Of a stretch of 64,000 nucleotides of DNA, positions 31,485-41,481 are shown one piece after another. The stretch is from Microbacterium enclense (GTDB taxonomy: Bacteria; Actinomycetota; Actinomycetes; Actinomycetales; Microbacteriaceae). Under the pieces are notes generated by a model. The model saw nothing but the letters and a program-made list of their open reading frames with translations. It was not told where the DNA came from and did no database searches. Position numbers and translations under genes: made by a program. The stretch's first letter is position 1. Each line of letters opens with the position of its first letter. The stretch covers positions 248,001 through 312,000 of the forward strand of contig NZ_KQ758467.1 of the NCBI RefSeq assembly GCF_001456955.1. Reading direction: 5' to 3'.

Positions 31485-31526
31485 GAAAGACAAAACCCCC
31501 GCCATGTAGAAGCTAGGCGAGGGTTT
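31485..31526 (-). terminator. Terminator of the tRNA operon
   Basis: On the minus strand AAACCCTCGCC (31526-31516) pairs with GGCGGGGGTTTT (31503-31492) and is followed by GTCTTT. Confidence 0.85.
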
Positions 31527-31553
31527 CTGGGACCGTTGTAACGACGGTCCTTG

Positions 31554-31626
31554 TGGCTCCGACGGGCGTCGATCCCGTGACCTCACGATTTTCAGTCGTG
31601 CGCTCTACCAACTGAGCTACAGAGCC
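31554..31626 (-). tRNA. tRNA-Phe (GAA)
   Basis: 73 bases including the discriminator A. Starts GGCTCTGTAGCTCAGTTGG; anticodon arm ACGACTGAAAATCGT with GAA; T arm GGGATCGACGCCC; acceptor GGCTCTG/CGGAGCC. CCA is not encoded. Confidence 0.97.
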
Positions 31627-31690
31627 GAGCGGCATGTCTGCCGCTTCCTAGACGAAGGGCCTTCCCGAAAGAAGGCCCGTCGCTATGGAG

Positions 31691-31764
31691 CGACCCTGAC
31701 GGGACTTGAACCCGCGACCTCCGCCGTGACAGGGCGGCACGCTAACCAACTGCGCTACAGGGCC
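31691..31764 (-). tRNA. tRNA-Asp (GTC)
   Basis: 74 bases. Starts GGCCCTGTAGCGCAGTTGG; anticodon arm CCGCCCTGTCACGGCGG with GTC; T arm CGGGTTCAAGTCCCG; acceptor GGCCCTG/CAGGGTC with discriminator G. CCA not encoded. A hairpin (GGGCCTTC/GAAGGCCC) in the 64-base spacer to tRNA-Phe may guide processing. Confidence 0.97.
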
Positions 31765-31792
31765 ATGCTTGTTTAGTTGTCTTACCGGAAAG

Positions 31793-31865
31793 TGACCCCA
31801 ACGGGATTCGAACCCGTGCTACCGCCGTGAAAGGGCGGCGTCCTAGGCCGCTAAACGATGGGGCC
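31793..31865 (-). tRNA. tRNA-Glu (TTC)
   Basis: 73 bases. Starts GGCCCCATCGTTTAGCGG; anticodon arm CCGCCCTTTCACGGCGG with TTC; T arm ACGGGTTCGAATCCCGT; acceptor GGCCCCA/TGGGGTC with discriminator A. First gene of the three-tRNA operon. Confidence 0.97.
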
Positions 31866-31912
31866 GGATGAGCCTGAAACCTTGCGATTTCAACCTCGCT
31901 TGCCGACGACCG

Positions 31913-31942
31913 AGCCTACTTCACAATCTCGGAGATTGCCAA
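31913..31942 (-). promoter_or_regulatory. Promoter of the Glu-Asp-Phe tRNA operon
   Basis: On the minus strand TTGGCA (31942-31937), 18-base spacer, TAGGCT (31918-31913). RNA would start about 40 bases before tRNA-Glu. Confidence 0.7.
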
Positions 31943-32016
31943 TCGAGGGCGTGGCGATGCGACATCCGCGCGTGTCGCGGGGTCAGAATCGGTAGTCGAC
32001 CGGGGAACTCGCCCTG

Positions 32017-32044
32017 TTGTGTCTGTGACTCGTGTTGCTACTGT
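32017..32044 (+). promoter_or_regulatory. Promoter of the M23 peptidase gene
   Basis: TTGTGT (32017-32022), 16-base spacer, TACTGT (32039-32044); start site near 32051, then AGAGG and the GTG at 32081. Confidence 0.55.
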
Positions 32045-32080
32045 TGGCCGAGTTGCGACCCGGTGAGAAGAGGTATTCCC

Positions 32081-33529
32081 GTGACGCTCGAGCGCCCCGA
32101 AACCCCCGACGACTGCGGCTGCGCGCCCACGGCGAGTGAGAAGCGGCGTCTGTGGCCGGCGCTCGACCGCCGCAGCGCCCTGAAGTTCGGTGCCCTCGGC
32201 GCCGTCGCCTTCGGAGCGTTCGGCTCGGTGGCATCCGGATTCTCCACACCCGCGCTCGCCGCTGACTACCCCTCGTGGGCCGACGTCGAGGCCGCGCGCG
32301 CCAACGAGGCCGCGAAGGCCGCGGAGATCACTCGCATCCAGGGGCTCATCCAGGGTCTGCAGTCCGAGGTCGAGCGCACGCAGGCCGAGGTGAAGGCGCG
32401 CTCCGACGAGTACTTCGCCGCGCAGCAGGCGTACCAAGACGCCGACTACCGCGCGCAGCTGCTGCGGCAGCAGGCCGACGCCGAGGCGAACCGGGCGACG
32501 GAAGCCGCGAACAAGGCCGGCAAGGTCGCCGCGCAGCTGTACCGCTCGGGTGGTGACGACACGTCGCTCGATCTGTTCTTCTCGGGCTCCGCGGCGTCGG
32601 CCGACGACCTGCTCGCCAAGCTCGGCACGATGGACAAGCTGCTGGAGCGCAACCGCTCGGTCTACGCCTCGGCGGTGGCCGCGCGCGACAACGCGAGGAA
32701 CCTCAGCAGCCAGGCCGACGACGCGACCGCCGAGCGCGAGCGACTGAAGGCGATCGCCGAAGAGAAGATGGCGGCCGCTCAGCAGGCCGCCCAGGCCGCG
32801 CAGGAAGCGCTCGCGGCCCAGCAGGCGAACCAGGCCGTGCTCGAGGCGCAGCTCGCCGCCCTGCAAGACACCACGGCCAAGACCGTCGCCGAGTACCAGG
32901 CGGGCGTCGAGGCCGAGCGCAAGGCCCGTGAGGAGCGCGAGCGCAAGGCGCGCGAAGAGGCCGCCGCCCGCGACGCCGAAGAGCGCGCGCGCCGCGAGCG
33001 CGAGGCCGCCGCCCGCCAGAACAGCGGCGGTGGCGGTGGCGGTGGCGGAAACTCCGGCGGCGGCGGTGGAGGCGGCGGAGGCGGTGGCGGTGGCGGAAAC
33101 GTCAGCGGCGGCGGCTGGGCCCGTCCGTCGTCGGCGTACACGTCATCGGGCTATGGTCCTCGCTCCGGACAGTGCAACTCCAGCTACTGCGCCAGCACCT
33201 GGCACCTCGGACTCGACTTCGGCGCGAGCTGCTGGTCGCCGATCTACGCGGCATCCTCTGGCCGCGTCACCTACGCCGGCTACAACGGCGGCTTCGGCAA
33301 CTACATCCGTATCGCCCACGACGACGGCTCCGGCACGGGATACGGCCACATCGTCGACGGCGGCATCTACGTCTCGTACGGCCAGCGCGTCGAGGCCGGT
33401 CAGCAGATCGCGGCGACCGGGCAGACGGGTAACTCGTTCGGCTGCCACCTGCACTTCGAGGTCTACCCGCCGTGGGGCGGCACGACCGATCCCGCGCCCT
33501 GGCTGCGCGATCGCGGCGTCGACGTCTGA
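32081..33529 (+). CDS. Tat-exported M23 (LytM) peptidoglycan peptidase with coiled coil
   Basis: 482 residues. The N-terminus carries a twin-arginine signal (DRRSALKFGALGAVAFGAFG, about residues 30-50, cleavage near ALA-AD). Residues 65-300 are Ala/Glu/Gln/Arg-rich coiled coil like that of cell-division hydrolases and their activators. A Gly-rich linker of about 30 residues, coded by near-pure GGC/GGT repeats, follows. The C-terminal LytM domain has HLGLDFGA, GYGHIVDGG and HLHFEVYPP, so the zinc ligands look intact and the domain could be enzymatically active. Likely cleaves peptidoglycan cross-links in cell separation. Start GTG with AGAGG seven bases before. Confidence 0.9.
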   Translation: MTLERPETPDDCGCAPTASEKRRLWPALDRRSALKFGALGAVAFGAFGSVASGFSTPALAADYPSWADVEAARANEAAKAAEITRIQGLIQGLQSEVERTQAEVKARSDEYFAAQQAYQDADYRAQLLRQQADAEANRATEAANKAGKVAAQLYRSGGDDTSLDLFFSGSAASADDLLAKLGTMDKLLERNRSVYASAVAARDNARNLSSQADDATAERERLKAIAEEKMAAAQQAAQAAQEALAAQQANQAVLEAQLAALQDTTAKTVAEYQAGVEAERKAREERERKAREEAAARDAEERARREREAAARQNSGGGGGGGGNSGGGGGGGGGGGGGGNVSGGGWARPSSAYTSSGYGPRSGQCNSSYCASTWHLGLDFGASCWSPIYAASSGRVTYAGYNGGFGNYIRIAHDDGSGTGYGHIVDGGIYVSYGQRVEAGQQIAATGQTGNSFGCHLHFEVYPPWGGTTDPAPWLRDRGVDV

Positions 33530-33543
33530 GTCGCCGCACGAGA

Positions 33544-33571
33544 AAACCCCCGGTCGATCGACCGGGGGTTT
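33544..33571. terminator. Bidirectional terminator between the M23 gene and ppa
   Basis: Perfect 28-base palindrome, AAACCCCCGGTCGA followed by its complement TCGACCGGGGGTTT, with A-run on one side and T-run on the other. Confidence 0.92.
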
Positions 33572-33587
33572 CGTCGTACGCGGAGCG

Positions 33588-34121
33588 TCAGAGCGTGTTC
33601 GGAGCCTCGCCCGAACCCTGCGTCTTGGTCTGCGCGTCGTGCTCGTCGAAGCGCGTGAACGCCTCGCCCACCAGGCGCTCGGCCTCGGCGGCATCCGCCC
33701 ACTCGTCGACCTTGACCCACTTGTTGGGCTCGAGGTCCTTGTAGTGCTCGAAGAAGTGCGTGATCTCCTTCTTGGTCCACTCGTCGATGTCGGCGACGTC
33801 CTGGATGTGGTCCCAGCGCGGGTCCTTCGCGAGCACGGCCACGACCTTGTCGTCACCGCCCGCCTCGTCGCTCATCTTCAGCACGCCGACGGGGCGCACC
33901 TTCGCGAGGATGCCGGGGTGCAGCTCGCGGTCGAGCAGCACGAGCACGTCGAGCGGGTCGCCGTCTTCGCCGAGGGTGTTCTCGAAGAAGCCGTAGTTGG
34001 CCGGGTAGCCGAACACCGTGTAGAGGATGCGGTCGAGGTAGACGCGGCCGGTGCCGTGGTCGACCTCGTACTTCACGCGGCTGCCGCGGGGGATCTCGAT
34101 GACGGCGTCGTATGCGCCCAT
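33588..34121 (-). CDS. ppa: Inorganic pyrophosphatase (family I)
   Basis: 177-residue soluble pyrophosphatase that hydrolyses PPi released in biosynthesis. The signature EDGDPLDVLVL holds the Mg-binding aspartates; YPANYGFFENT and KDPRWDHIQDV also match the family. The ATG at 34121 (MGAYDAVIEIPRG) has AAGGAG seven bases upstream. The in-frame ATG two codons earlier touches the ribosome site and is less likely. Confidence 0.96.
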   Translation of the reverse strand: MGAYDAVIEIPRGSRVKYEVDHGTGRVYLDRILYTVFGYPANYGFFENTLGEDGDPLDVLVLLDRELHPGILAKVRPVGVLKMSDEAGGDDKVVAVLAKDPRWDHIQDVADIDEWTKKEITHFFEHYKDLEPNKWVKVDEWADAAEAERLVGEAFTRFDEHDAQTKTQGSGEAPNTL

Positions 34122-34265
34122 ACTCATGCTCCTTGAAGTCTGTGGATTTCGCCGCTCAGCCTAGCCGGGAGGCCGCGTCGACTCCGATCCGTGACCCTGC
34201 ACGACTGCGACCACCGCTCATTCCGCCCGCGGTGGATCGCCGGAGGACCGGCTTGCCGGGGTTGG

Positions 34266-34340
34266 GCGCACAACTCCTGCGGAGTCGGCCTGACGAGGCG
34301 CCAGGTCGCCGGCGCGGACCGGATTGCAGGAGTTGTGCGC
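34266..34340. repeat. Long-range inverted repeat between ppa and tilS
   Basis: Perfect 15-base arms GCGCACAACTCCTGC (34266-34280) and GCAGGAGTTGTGCGC (34326-34340) separated by 45 bases, in the divergent gap. Outer flanks pair weakly too. It recalls the hairpin repeats elsewhere in the window but shares no sequence with them. Confidence 0.75.
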
Positions 34341-34376
34341 GAGACGCCCGGGGCCGCGCCAGACGGTGCGCGCCGA

Positions 34377-34382
34377 TACCGT
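34377..34382 (+). promoter_or_regulatory. -10 box of tilS
   Basis: TACCGT, six bases (GGGGGC) before the ATG at 34389; no ribosome-binding site. Confidence 0.5.
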
Positions 34383-34388
34383 GGGGGC

Positions 34389-35387
34389 ATGGACCACCGC
34401 CCCGGACTCGACCCTTCCGTCGCCGAGGTGCGCCGCGCCGTGCGGGCGATGCTCGACACGGTCGACGGGCCCGTCGTCGTCGCCCTGTCGGGCGGCGCGG
34501 ACTCCCTCGCCCTGGCGGCGGCGACGGCGTTCGAAGCCGGGCGGCGCGGCATCCGGGCCGAGGCGGTCGTCGTCGACCACGGTCTGCAGGCGGGATCGAA
34601 TGCCGTGGCGGCGGCGGCCGCGGCGAAGGCCGGCGCCCTGGGGCTCGCCGCCAGGGTCGTCGCCGTCGACGTCGGCACGGCGGACGGGCCCGAAGCCGCT
34701 GCCCGGGAGGCCCGCTATGCCGGCCTCGCGCGCGCGGCGGCCGACATCGGCGCCGACACGGTGCTGCTCGGGCACACGCTCGACGACCAGGCCGAGACCG
34801 TGCTGCTGGGGCTCGCGCGCGGATCGGGCGGACTGAGCCTGGCAGGCATGCCAGCGGAGAGACGGGATGCCACGGGCCCGCGGTGGGCGCGTCCGCTGCT
34901 CGGCATCCATCGACGAACGACCCAGGCTGCGTGCGCCGCGGAGGGGCTCGAGCCGTGGTCCGACCCGCACAATCTCGACCCCGCGTACGCGCGGGTGCGG
35001 GTGCGCGAGCGCGTGCTGCCGGTGCTGGAGGCGGAGCTCGGGCCGGGCGTCGCCGAGGCGCTCGCGCGCACCGCCGAGCAGCTGCGCGAAGACGCCGAGG
35101 CCTTTCAAGACATGATCGACGAGACGATCGAAGACATCGTCGAGCACGCCGAAGCGGGTATCTCGATCTCGGTCGCAGCCCTCGCCGCCAACCCTGCGGC
35201 ACTGCGCAACCGCATCGTGCGCTACGTCGTCGAGAGCGAGTTCGGCGCCGCCCTGTCGCGTACGCAGACGCTCGAGGTCACGCGGCTCGCCGTGGACTGG
35301 CAGGGGCAGGGGCCCATCGACCTGCCCGGGTGCGTCGCCCGTCGCGTCGGGGCGGGCATCGAGATCACCGCGCGCGCGGCATCCTGA
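34389..35387 (+). CDS. tilS: tRNA(Ile)-lysidine synthetase
   Basis: 332-residue PP-loop ATPase that converts the wobble C of tRNA-Ile(CAU) to lysidine, so that AUA is read as Ile. PP-loop ALSGGADSLALAAA lies near residue 35; VVVDHGLQ, LGHTLDDQAETVLLGLARGSG and RPLLGIHRR follow, matching TilS. The short C-terminal substrate-binding region is typical of actinobacterial forms. Neighbours ppa, hpt and ftsH match the usual actinobacterial order. Confidence 0.94.
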   Translation: MDHRPGLDPSVAEVRRAVRAMLDTVDGPVVVALSGGADSLALAAATAFEAGRRGIRAEAVVVDHGLQAGSNAVAAAAAAKAGALGLAARVVAVDVGTADGPEAAAREARYAGLARAAADIGADTVLLGHTLDDQAETVLLGLARGSGGLSLAGMPAERRDATGPRWARPLLGIHRRTTQAACAAEGLEPWSDPHNLDPAYARVRVRERVLPVLEAELGPGVAEALARTAEQLREDAEAFQDMIDETIEDIVEHAEAGISISVAALAANPAALRNRIVRYVVESEFGAALSRTQTLEVTRLAVDWQGQGPIDLPGCVARRVGAGIEITARAAS

Positions 35388-35413
35388 CCAGCCGTCTCGC
35401 AGACGACGCGACA

Positions 35414-35419
35414 TAGACT
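35414..35419 (+). promoter_or_regulatory. -10 box of hpt
   Basis: TAGACT, six bases (TTGCGG) before the ATG at 35426. Confidence 0.5.
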
Positions 35420-35425
35420 TTGCGG

Positions 35426-35977
35426 ATGCGCGCGGCCGACATCTCCGACGACATCAGCGAAGTCCTCCTCACCGAGGAACAGATCCACGACAAGCTCGCC
35501 GAACTGGCGACGCAGGTGGTCGCCGACTACGACGGCCGCGAGGTCGTGCTCGTGGGCGTGCTCAAGGGCGCGGTCATGGTGATGGCCGATTTCGCCCGGC
35601 ACCTGCCCGTGCACGTGTCGATGGACTGGATGGCGGTGTCGTCGTACGGCGCGAGCACCCGCTCCAGCGGCGTGGTGCAGATCCGCAAAGACCTCGACAC
35701 CGACATCACCGGCAAGCACGTGCTCATCGTCGAAGACATCATCGACTCGGGCCTCACCCTCAGCTGGCTGCTCGAGAACTTCGCGTCTCGCGGCGCGGCC
35801 TCGGTCGAGGTGCTGGCGCTGCTTCGCAAGCCGGATGCCATGAAGGTCGAGGTCGACTGCCGGTACGTCGGCTTCGACATCCCCAACGACTTCGTGATCG
35901 GTTACGGCCTCGACTATGCCGAGCGCTACCGCAACCTCCGCGACGTCGCGGTGCTCGCGCCCCACGTCTACTCCTGA
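35426..35977 (+). CDS. hpt: Hypoxanthine phosphoribosyltransferase
   Basis: 183-residue purine-salvage enzyme joining hypoxanthine or guanine to PRPP. Motifs: VGVLKGAVMVMADFARHL, the flexible-loop region SSYGASTRSSGVVQIRKDL, the PRPP loop HVLIVEDIIDSGLTLSWLL, and the purine-binding VGFDIPNDFVIGYGLDYAERYRNL. All active-site elements are intact. Start set by the -10 hexamer and by the family N-terminus. Confidence 0.96.
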   Translation: MRAADISDDISEVLLTEEQIHDKLAELATQVVADYDGREVVLVGVLKGAVMVMADFARHLPVHVSMDWMAVSSYGASTRSSGVVQIRKDLDTDITGKHVLIVEDIIDSGLTLSWLLENFASRGAASVEVLALLRKPDAMKVEVDCRYVGFDIPNDFVIGYGLDYAERYRNLRDVAVLAPHVYS

Positions 35978-36051
35978 CGGCCGGCGGCGCGGCCGCCGGG
36001 CACCCTGTACGCCCAAAACGAACGCACAGGCCCGGCATAGTCGACACACGT

Positions 36052-36057
36052 TAGCCT
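36052..36057 (+). promoter_or_regulatory. Probable -10 box of ftsH and the folate operon
   Basis: TAGCCT, giving a leader of about 45 bases that includes GCGGAGGATCACG and a small hairpin GGGCTGGGCTCGCCC just before the ATG at 36109. No clear -35. Confidence 0.4.
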
Positions 36058-36108
36058 GATGCGACCGCATTTCTGCGGAGGATCACGAAAGGGCTGGGCT
36101 CGCCCACC

Positions 36109-38112
<2,004 letters not shown>

Positions 38113-38118
38113 GGCGCC

Positions 38119-38706
38119 GTGGCCGTCGATCGAGAACGCATCGCGGCGCTCGTCCGTGAGTTGCTGGAGGCGATCGGGGAGGACCCCGATCGCCCCGGCC
38201 TCCGGCAGACGCCCACGCGCGTGGCCGACTCCTGGGCCGAGTTCTTCGGCGGAGTGGGTCAGGATGCCGGTGCCCCGCTCGAGCACACCATCTCGGTGTC
38301 GCGAGGGCCGGCGCCCGACACCCTGCCCTCCGGCGCGGTGATGGTGCGCGACATCGCCTTCCGTTCGATGTGCGAGCACCACCTGCTGCCCTTCCGTGGC
38401 CGTGCCCACGTGGCGTATCTGCCCGGTGAAGAGGTCGTGGGCCTCGGCGCGCTGCCGCGGGTCATCGACATCCTGGCCGCCCGCCCGCAGGTGCAGGAAC
38501 GGCTCGGGGAGCAGATCGCGGATGCCATCGCCTCGGCGCTCGACGCCCGCGGCGTGCTGGTCGTGCTCGACGCCACGCACGAGTGCGTCACCATGCGCGG
38601 CGGACGTCAGCCCGACGCGTCGACGGTCACGATCGCCGCGCGCGGCGTCTACACCGAACCCACGGCGCGGGCCGAACTCGTCGCGTTGATCGGAGCGCGC
38701 GCGTGA
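38119..38706 (+). CDS. folE: GTP cyclohydrolase I
   Basis: 195-residue enzyme making 7,8-dihydroneopterin triphosphate from GTP, the first step of folate synthesis. Motifs: EDPDRPGLRQTPTRVADSWAEFF, the zinc ligands in RSMCEHHLLPFRG and ATHECVTMRG, and GRAHVAYLPGEEVVGLGALPRV. The GTG lies six bases after the ftsH stop with GAGG overlapping that stop. Its own stop overlaps the folP GTG. Confidence 0.97.
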   Translation: MAVDRERIAALVRELLEAIGEDPDRPGLRQTPTRVADSWAEFFGGVGQDAGAPLEHTISVSRGPAPDTLPSGAVMVRDIAFRSMCEHHLLPFRGRAHVAYLPGEEVVGLGALPRVIDILAARPQVQERLGEQIADAIASALDARGVLVVLDATHECVTMRGGRQPDASTVTIAARGVYTEPTARAELVALIGARA

Positions 38707-39494
38707 CCCTCGTCATGGGGATCGTCAACGTCACCCCCGACTCGTTCAGCGACGGTGGCCGCTATCTCGACCCCGACGTCGCGATCGCGCACGCGCGGCT
38801 CCTGCGAGAGCAGGGCGCCGAAATCCTCGACGTGGGCGGCGAGTCCACGCGGCCGGGAGCCGAGCGCGTCGCGCCCCGGGTCGAGCAGCAGCGGGTGCTG
38901 CCGGTCGTCGAGGCCTTGGCATCCGAGGGCTCGTCCGTGAGCATCGACACGATGAACGCCTCGACGGCGGTCGCCGCGGTCGACGCGGGAGCGCGGCTGG
39001 TCAACGACGTCTCGGGCGGGCTCGCCGACCCCGAGATGTTGGCCGCCGTCGCCGCGACCGGTGCCGACATCGCGCTGGGGCATTGGCGCGGTCCGTCGGC
39101 CGAGATGTACGCCCGCGCCGACTATGCCGACGTGGGCCGCGACGTCGCCGCCGAGCTCAAGGAGCGCGTCGCCGCCGCGGTCGCCGCGGGGATCGACCCG
39201 TCGCGGATCGTCGTCGACCCCGGCATCGGCTTCGGCAAGCGCGGTGCGCAGAACTGGCAGACGCTGCGGGCGCTGCCCGCACTCGGCGCCCTCGGCTACC
39301 GCGTGCTCGTGGGGACCAGCCGCAAGAGGTTCCTCGCCGAGGTGCTCGAGGGCGATGCCGACCTCGGCCGCCGAGACCTCGCCACCGCCGTCACCAGCGC
39401 CCTGGCCGCTCAGGCCGGCGCGTGGGCGGTGCGCGTGCACGATGTCCCGACCACCCTCGACGCGCTCGCCGTCGCCCGCGCCTGGGAGGCCTGA
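38703..39494 (+). CDS. folP: Dihydropteroate synthase
   Basis: 263-residue TIM-barrel enzyme joining p-aminobenzoate to the pterin, the target of sulfonamides. Signatures: MGIVNVTPDSFSDGGRYLDP, DVGGESTRPGAERV, VSIDTMNASTA, DPGIGFGKR and VGTSRKRFL. GTG start in a GTGA overlap with folE; the stop overlaps the folB ATG. Confidence 0.96.
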   Translation: MTLVMGIVNVTPDSFSDGGRYLDPDVAIAHARLLREQGAEILDVGGESTRPGAERVAPRVEQQRVLPVVEALASEGSSVSIDTMNASTAVAAVDAGARLVNDVSGGLADPEMLAAVAATGADIALGHWRGPSAEMYARADYADVGRDVAAELKERVAAAVAAGIDPSRIVVDPGIGFGKRGAQNWQTLRALPALGALGYRVLVGTSRKRFLAEVLEGDADLGRRDLATAVTSALAAQAGAWAVRVHDVPTTLDALAVARAWEA

Positions 39495-39862
39495 TGGATG
39501 CCGCCGACCACATCACCCTGACGGGCGTGCGCGCCTACGGGTACCACGGCGTGTACGCCGACGAAAGGCGCGAGGGCCAGGAGTTCGTCGTCGATGCCGT
39601 GCTGGCCCTGTCGCTGCGGCGCGCGGCCGAGACCGACGACGTGGCCGACACCGTGCACTACGGCGAACTGGCCGAGCGCCTCGTCGCGGTCGTCGCGGGC
39701 GAACCGGTCGATCTGCTCGAGACCCTCGCGCAGCGCCTCGCCGACGACGTGCTGACCGACGAGCGCGTGGATGCCGTGACCATCACGGTGCACAAGCCGC
39801 AGGCGCCGATCCCGGTGCCGTTCGGCGACGTCGCGGTGACCATCACGCGGGTCCGCCCGTGA
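39494..39862 (+). CDS. folB: Dihydroneopterin aldolase
   Basis: 122-residue aldolase that cleaves dihydroneopterin to hydroxymethyl-dihydropterin. ITLTGVRAYGYHGVYADERREGQEFVVD is the family start; Tyr/His/Glu active-site candidates are there, and TITVHKPQAPIPVPFGDV near the end carries the conserved Lys. Overlaps folP by one base and folK by four. Confidence 0.95.
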   Translation: MDAADHITLTGVRAYGYHGVYADERREGQEFVVDAVLALSLRRAAETDDVADTVHYGELAERLVAVVAGEPVDLLETLAQRLADDVLTDERVDAVTITVHKPQAPIPVPFGDVAVTITRVRP

Positions 39863-40377
39863 GCGTGCGACTGGCGCACGGCCCGGGCGAGGCTCCGCGG
39901 ACGACGCCCGTCACCGCGGTCGTCGCGCTCGGCGCCAACCTCGGCCGCCGCGCGGAGACGCTGGCCGCGGCGGTCGACGAACTGCGACGCTTGACCCTCA
40001 CCAACGACGTCCGCGTGTCGACACCGATCGAGACCGTCGCGGTGACCCTCGACGGCGAAGACGAAGACGCCCCGCGTTACCTGAACGCCGTCGCCCTGCT
40101 CACGACCCGACTGGCTCCGGCGGAACTGCTGGCATCCCTCCACCGCATCGAAGCGCGGCACGGGCGCGTGCGGCGGGAGCGCTGGGGCGACCGCACCCTC
40201 GACCTCGACCTCATCGCGTACGGTGACGACGTCATCGACGGCCCCGACCTCGTCGTGCCGCACCCGCGGGCTCACGAGCGCGAGTTCGTGCTCGGCCCCT
40301 GGGCGGAGTTGGATCCGGATGCCGAGATCCCCGGACGAGGGCGCATCGCCGACCTGCTGGAAGGGCTCCGACGATGA
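39859..40377 (+). CDS. folK: HPPK, hydroxymethyl-dihydropterin pyrophosphokinase
   Basis: 172 residues. ALGANLGRR starts the fold after a short extra N-terminus; the signature RWGDRTLDLDLIAYGDDV carries the two Mg-binding aspartates; VVPHPRAHEREFVLGPWAELDP is the C-terminal family motif. Transfers pyrophosphate from ATP to the pterin before FolP acts. The stop overlaps the next ATG (ATGA). Confidence 0.95.
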   Translation: MSVRLAHGPGEAPRTTPVTAVVALGANLGRRAETLAAAVDELRRLTLTNDVRVSTPIETVAVTLDGEDEDAPRYLNAVALLTTRLAPAELLASLHRIEARHGRVRRERWGDRTLDLDLIAYGDDVIDGPDLVVPHPRAHEREFVLGPWAELDPDAEIPGRGRIADLLEGLRR

Positions 40378-40859
40378 AACGCACGGGTGCCGGCATCCTG
40401 ACCATCGCCGTCATCATCGGCGCCGCGGTCGGCTTCATCCTCGACACGCTGCTGACAGCGATGGGACGACCGACGTTCTCACCCGCCGCGAGCCTGCCCA
40501 CGATCCTCGCCCTGCTCGGCGTGGTGATCGTCATGCTGGCCGTGCCGGTGCACCGTGCGGCGCGGAACCGCGGCGGGCGGCGCATCAACCCCTTCCAGGC
40601 GCTGCGCATCGCGATGCTCGCGAAGGCGTCGTCGCTGCTGGGCGCGGTGTCGCTCGGGTTCTCGCTGGGGCTCCTGGTCTTCCTGACGACCCGGCCGGTC
40701 ACTCCGTCGCTAGGCTCGATGGGAACGATCATCGCGACGCTCGTGTGCGCTGTCGTCCTCGTCGTCGCGGGGCTCGTCGCCGAGCAGTTGTGCACCATCC
40801 GGAAGGACGACGATGACGACACCCCCGGAAACACCCCGACCGGACCCGTTCAGGCCTGA
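40374..40859 (+). CDS. DUF3180 membrane protein
   Basis: 161 residues with four hydrophobic helices, a pattern and genomic position (directly after folK) typical of the actinobacterial DUF3180 family. The loop RRINPFQALRIAMLAKASSLLGAV is the most conserved-looking stretch. Function unknown; conservation of the gene order suggests a housekeeping role rather than folate chemistry. Confidence 0.8.
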   Translation: MKRTGAGILTIAVIIGAAVGFILDTLLTAMGRPTFSPAASLPTILALLGVVIVMLAVPVHRAARNRGGRRINPFQALRIAMLAKASSLLGAVSLGFSLGLLVFLTTRPVTPSLGSMGTIIATLVCAVVLVVAGLVAEQLCTIRKDDDDDTPGNTPTGPVQA

Positions 40860-41481
40860 CGGCGACGCGGACGCGCCGCCCGCGGAGCGCCTCGACGCGC
40901 CGGCGCACCACGGCCCGTCGGAGAGCGCCGCACCCGACCCGGGCGACGACGCCGTGCTCGGGGAGCGCACGTACGACCGGATCCTCGAGCCGCGTTCCCG
41001 CCGTCGCCTGCCCCTCGGCGACGGCACCTGGTATCAGCTCGCCCGTGCCTACGTGCGCGTGCAGCTCATCACCCAGGGCGCGGTCGTCGTCCTCGTGCTG
41101 GCCGCCGCCATCGTGGCCCAGGTGATCACCGGGGTGCGCTGGCAGTGGATCCCCGCCGGGATCATCCTCCTCGTGACGCTGGTGGGGCTCGTCATCACGC
41201 CGCGGCAGGCGCGTTCGTTCGGTTATCAGTTGCGCCGCGACGATCTCGTCTTCCGCCGGGGGATCCTCTGGCAGCGGGTGGTGGCGGTGCCCTACGGCCG
41301 CATGCAGCTCGTGGACATCACGCACGGTCCGCTGGACCGCGGTTTCGGCATCGCCCAGCTGAAGCTGGTCACGGCCGCGGCGTCGACGGGCGTCACCATC
41401 CCGGGGCTCACGCAGGAGGCGGCCGAGCATCTGCGCGACACGCTCGTCGCCGTGGCCGAGACGCGTCGGACGGGACTGTGA
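40813..41481 (+). CDS. Bacterial PH-domain membrane protein (first of a pair)
   Basis: 222 residues. The first 70 are Pro/Asp/Ala-rich and disordered. Two membrane helices (about 85-125) precede a bPH2 (DUF304) domain: SFGYQLRRDDLVFRRGILWQRVVAVPYGRMQLVDITHGPLDRGFG. This is the arrangement of YdbS-like proteins. It overlaps the DUF3180 gene by 47 bases and its stop overlaps the next GTG, so it is strongly coupled. Confidence 0.82.
   Translation: MTTPPETPRPDPFRPDGDADAPPAERLDAPAHHGPSESAAPDPGDDAVLGERTYDRILEPRSRRRLPLGDGTWYQLARAYVRVQLITQGAVVVLVLAAAIVAQVITGVRWQWIPAGIILLVTLVGLVITPRQARSFGYQLRRDDLVFRRGILWQRVVAVPYGRMQLVDITHGPLDRGFGIAQLKLVTAAASTGVTIPGLTQEAAEHLRDTLVAVAETRRTGL

Noticed and set aside
31554..31865. 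tRNA cluster as integration site of a genomic island
   Set aside because: Flanks carry ordinary genes of the same composition, with no integrase and no direct repeat of a tRNA 3' end.
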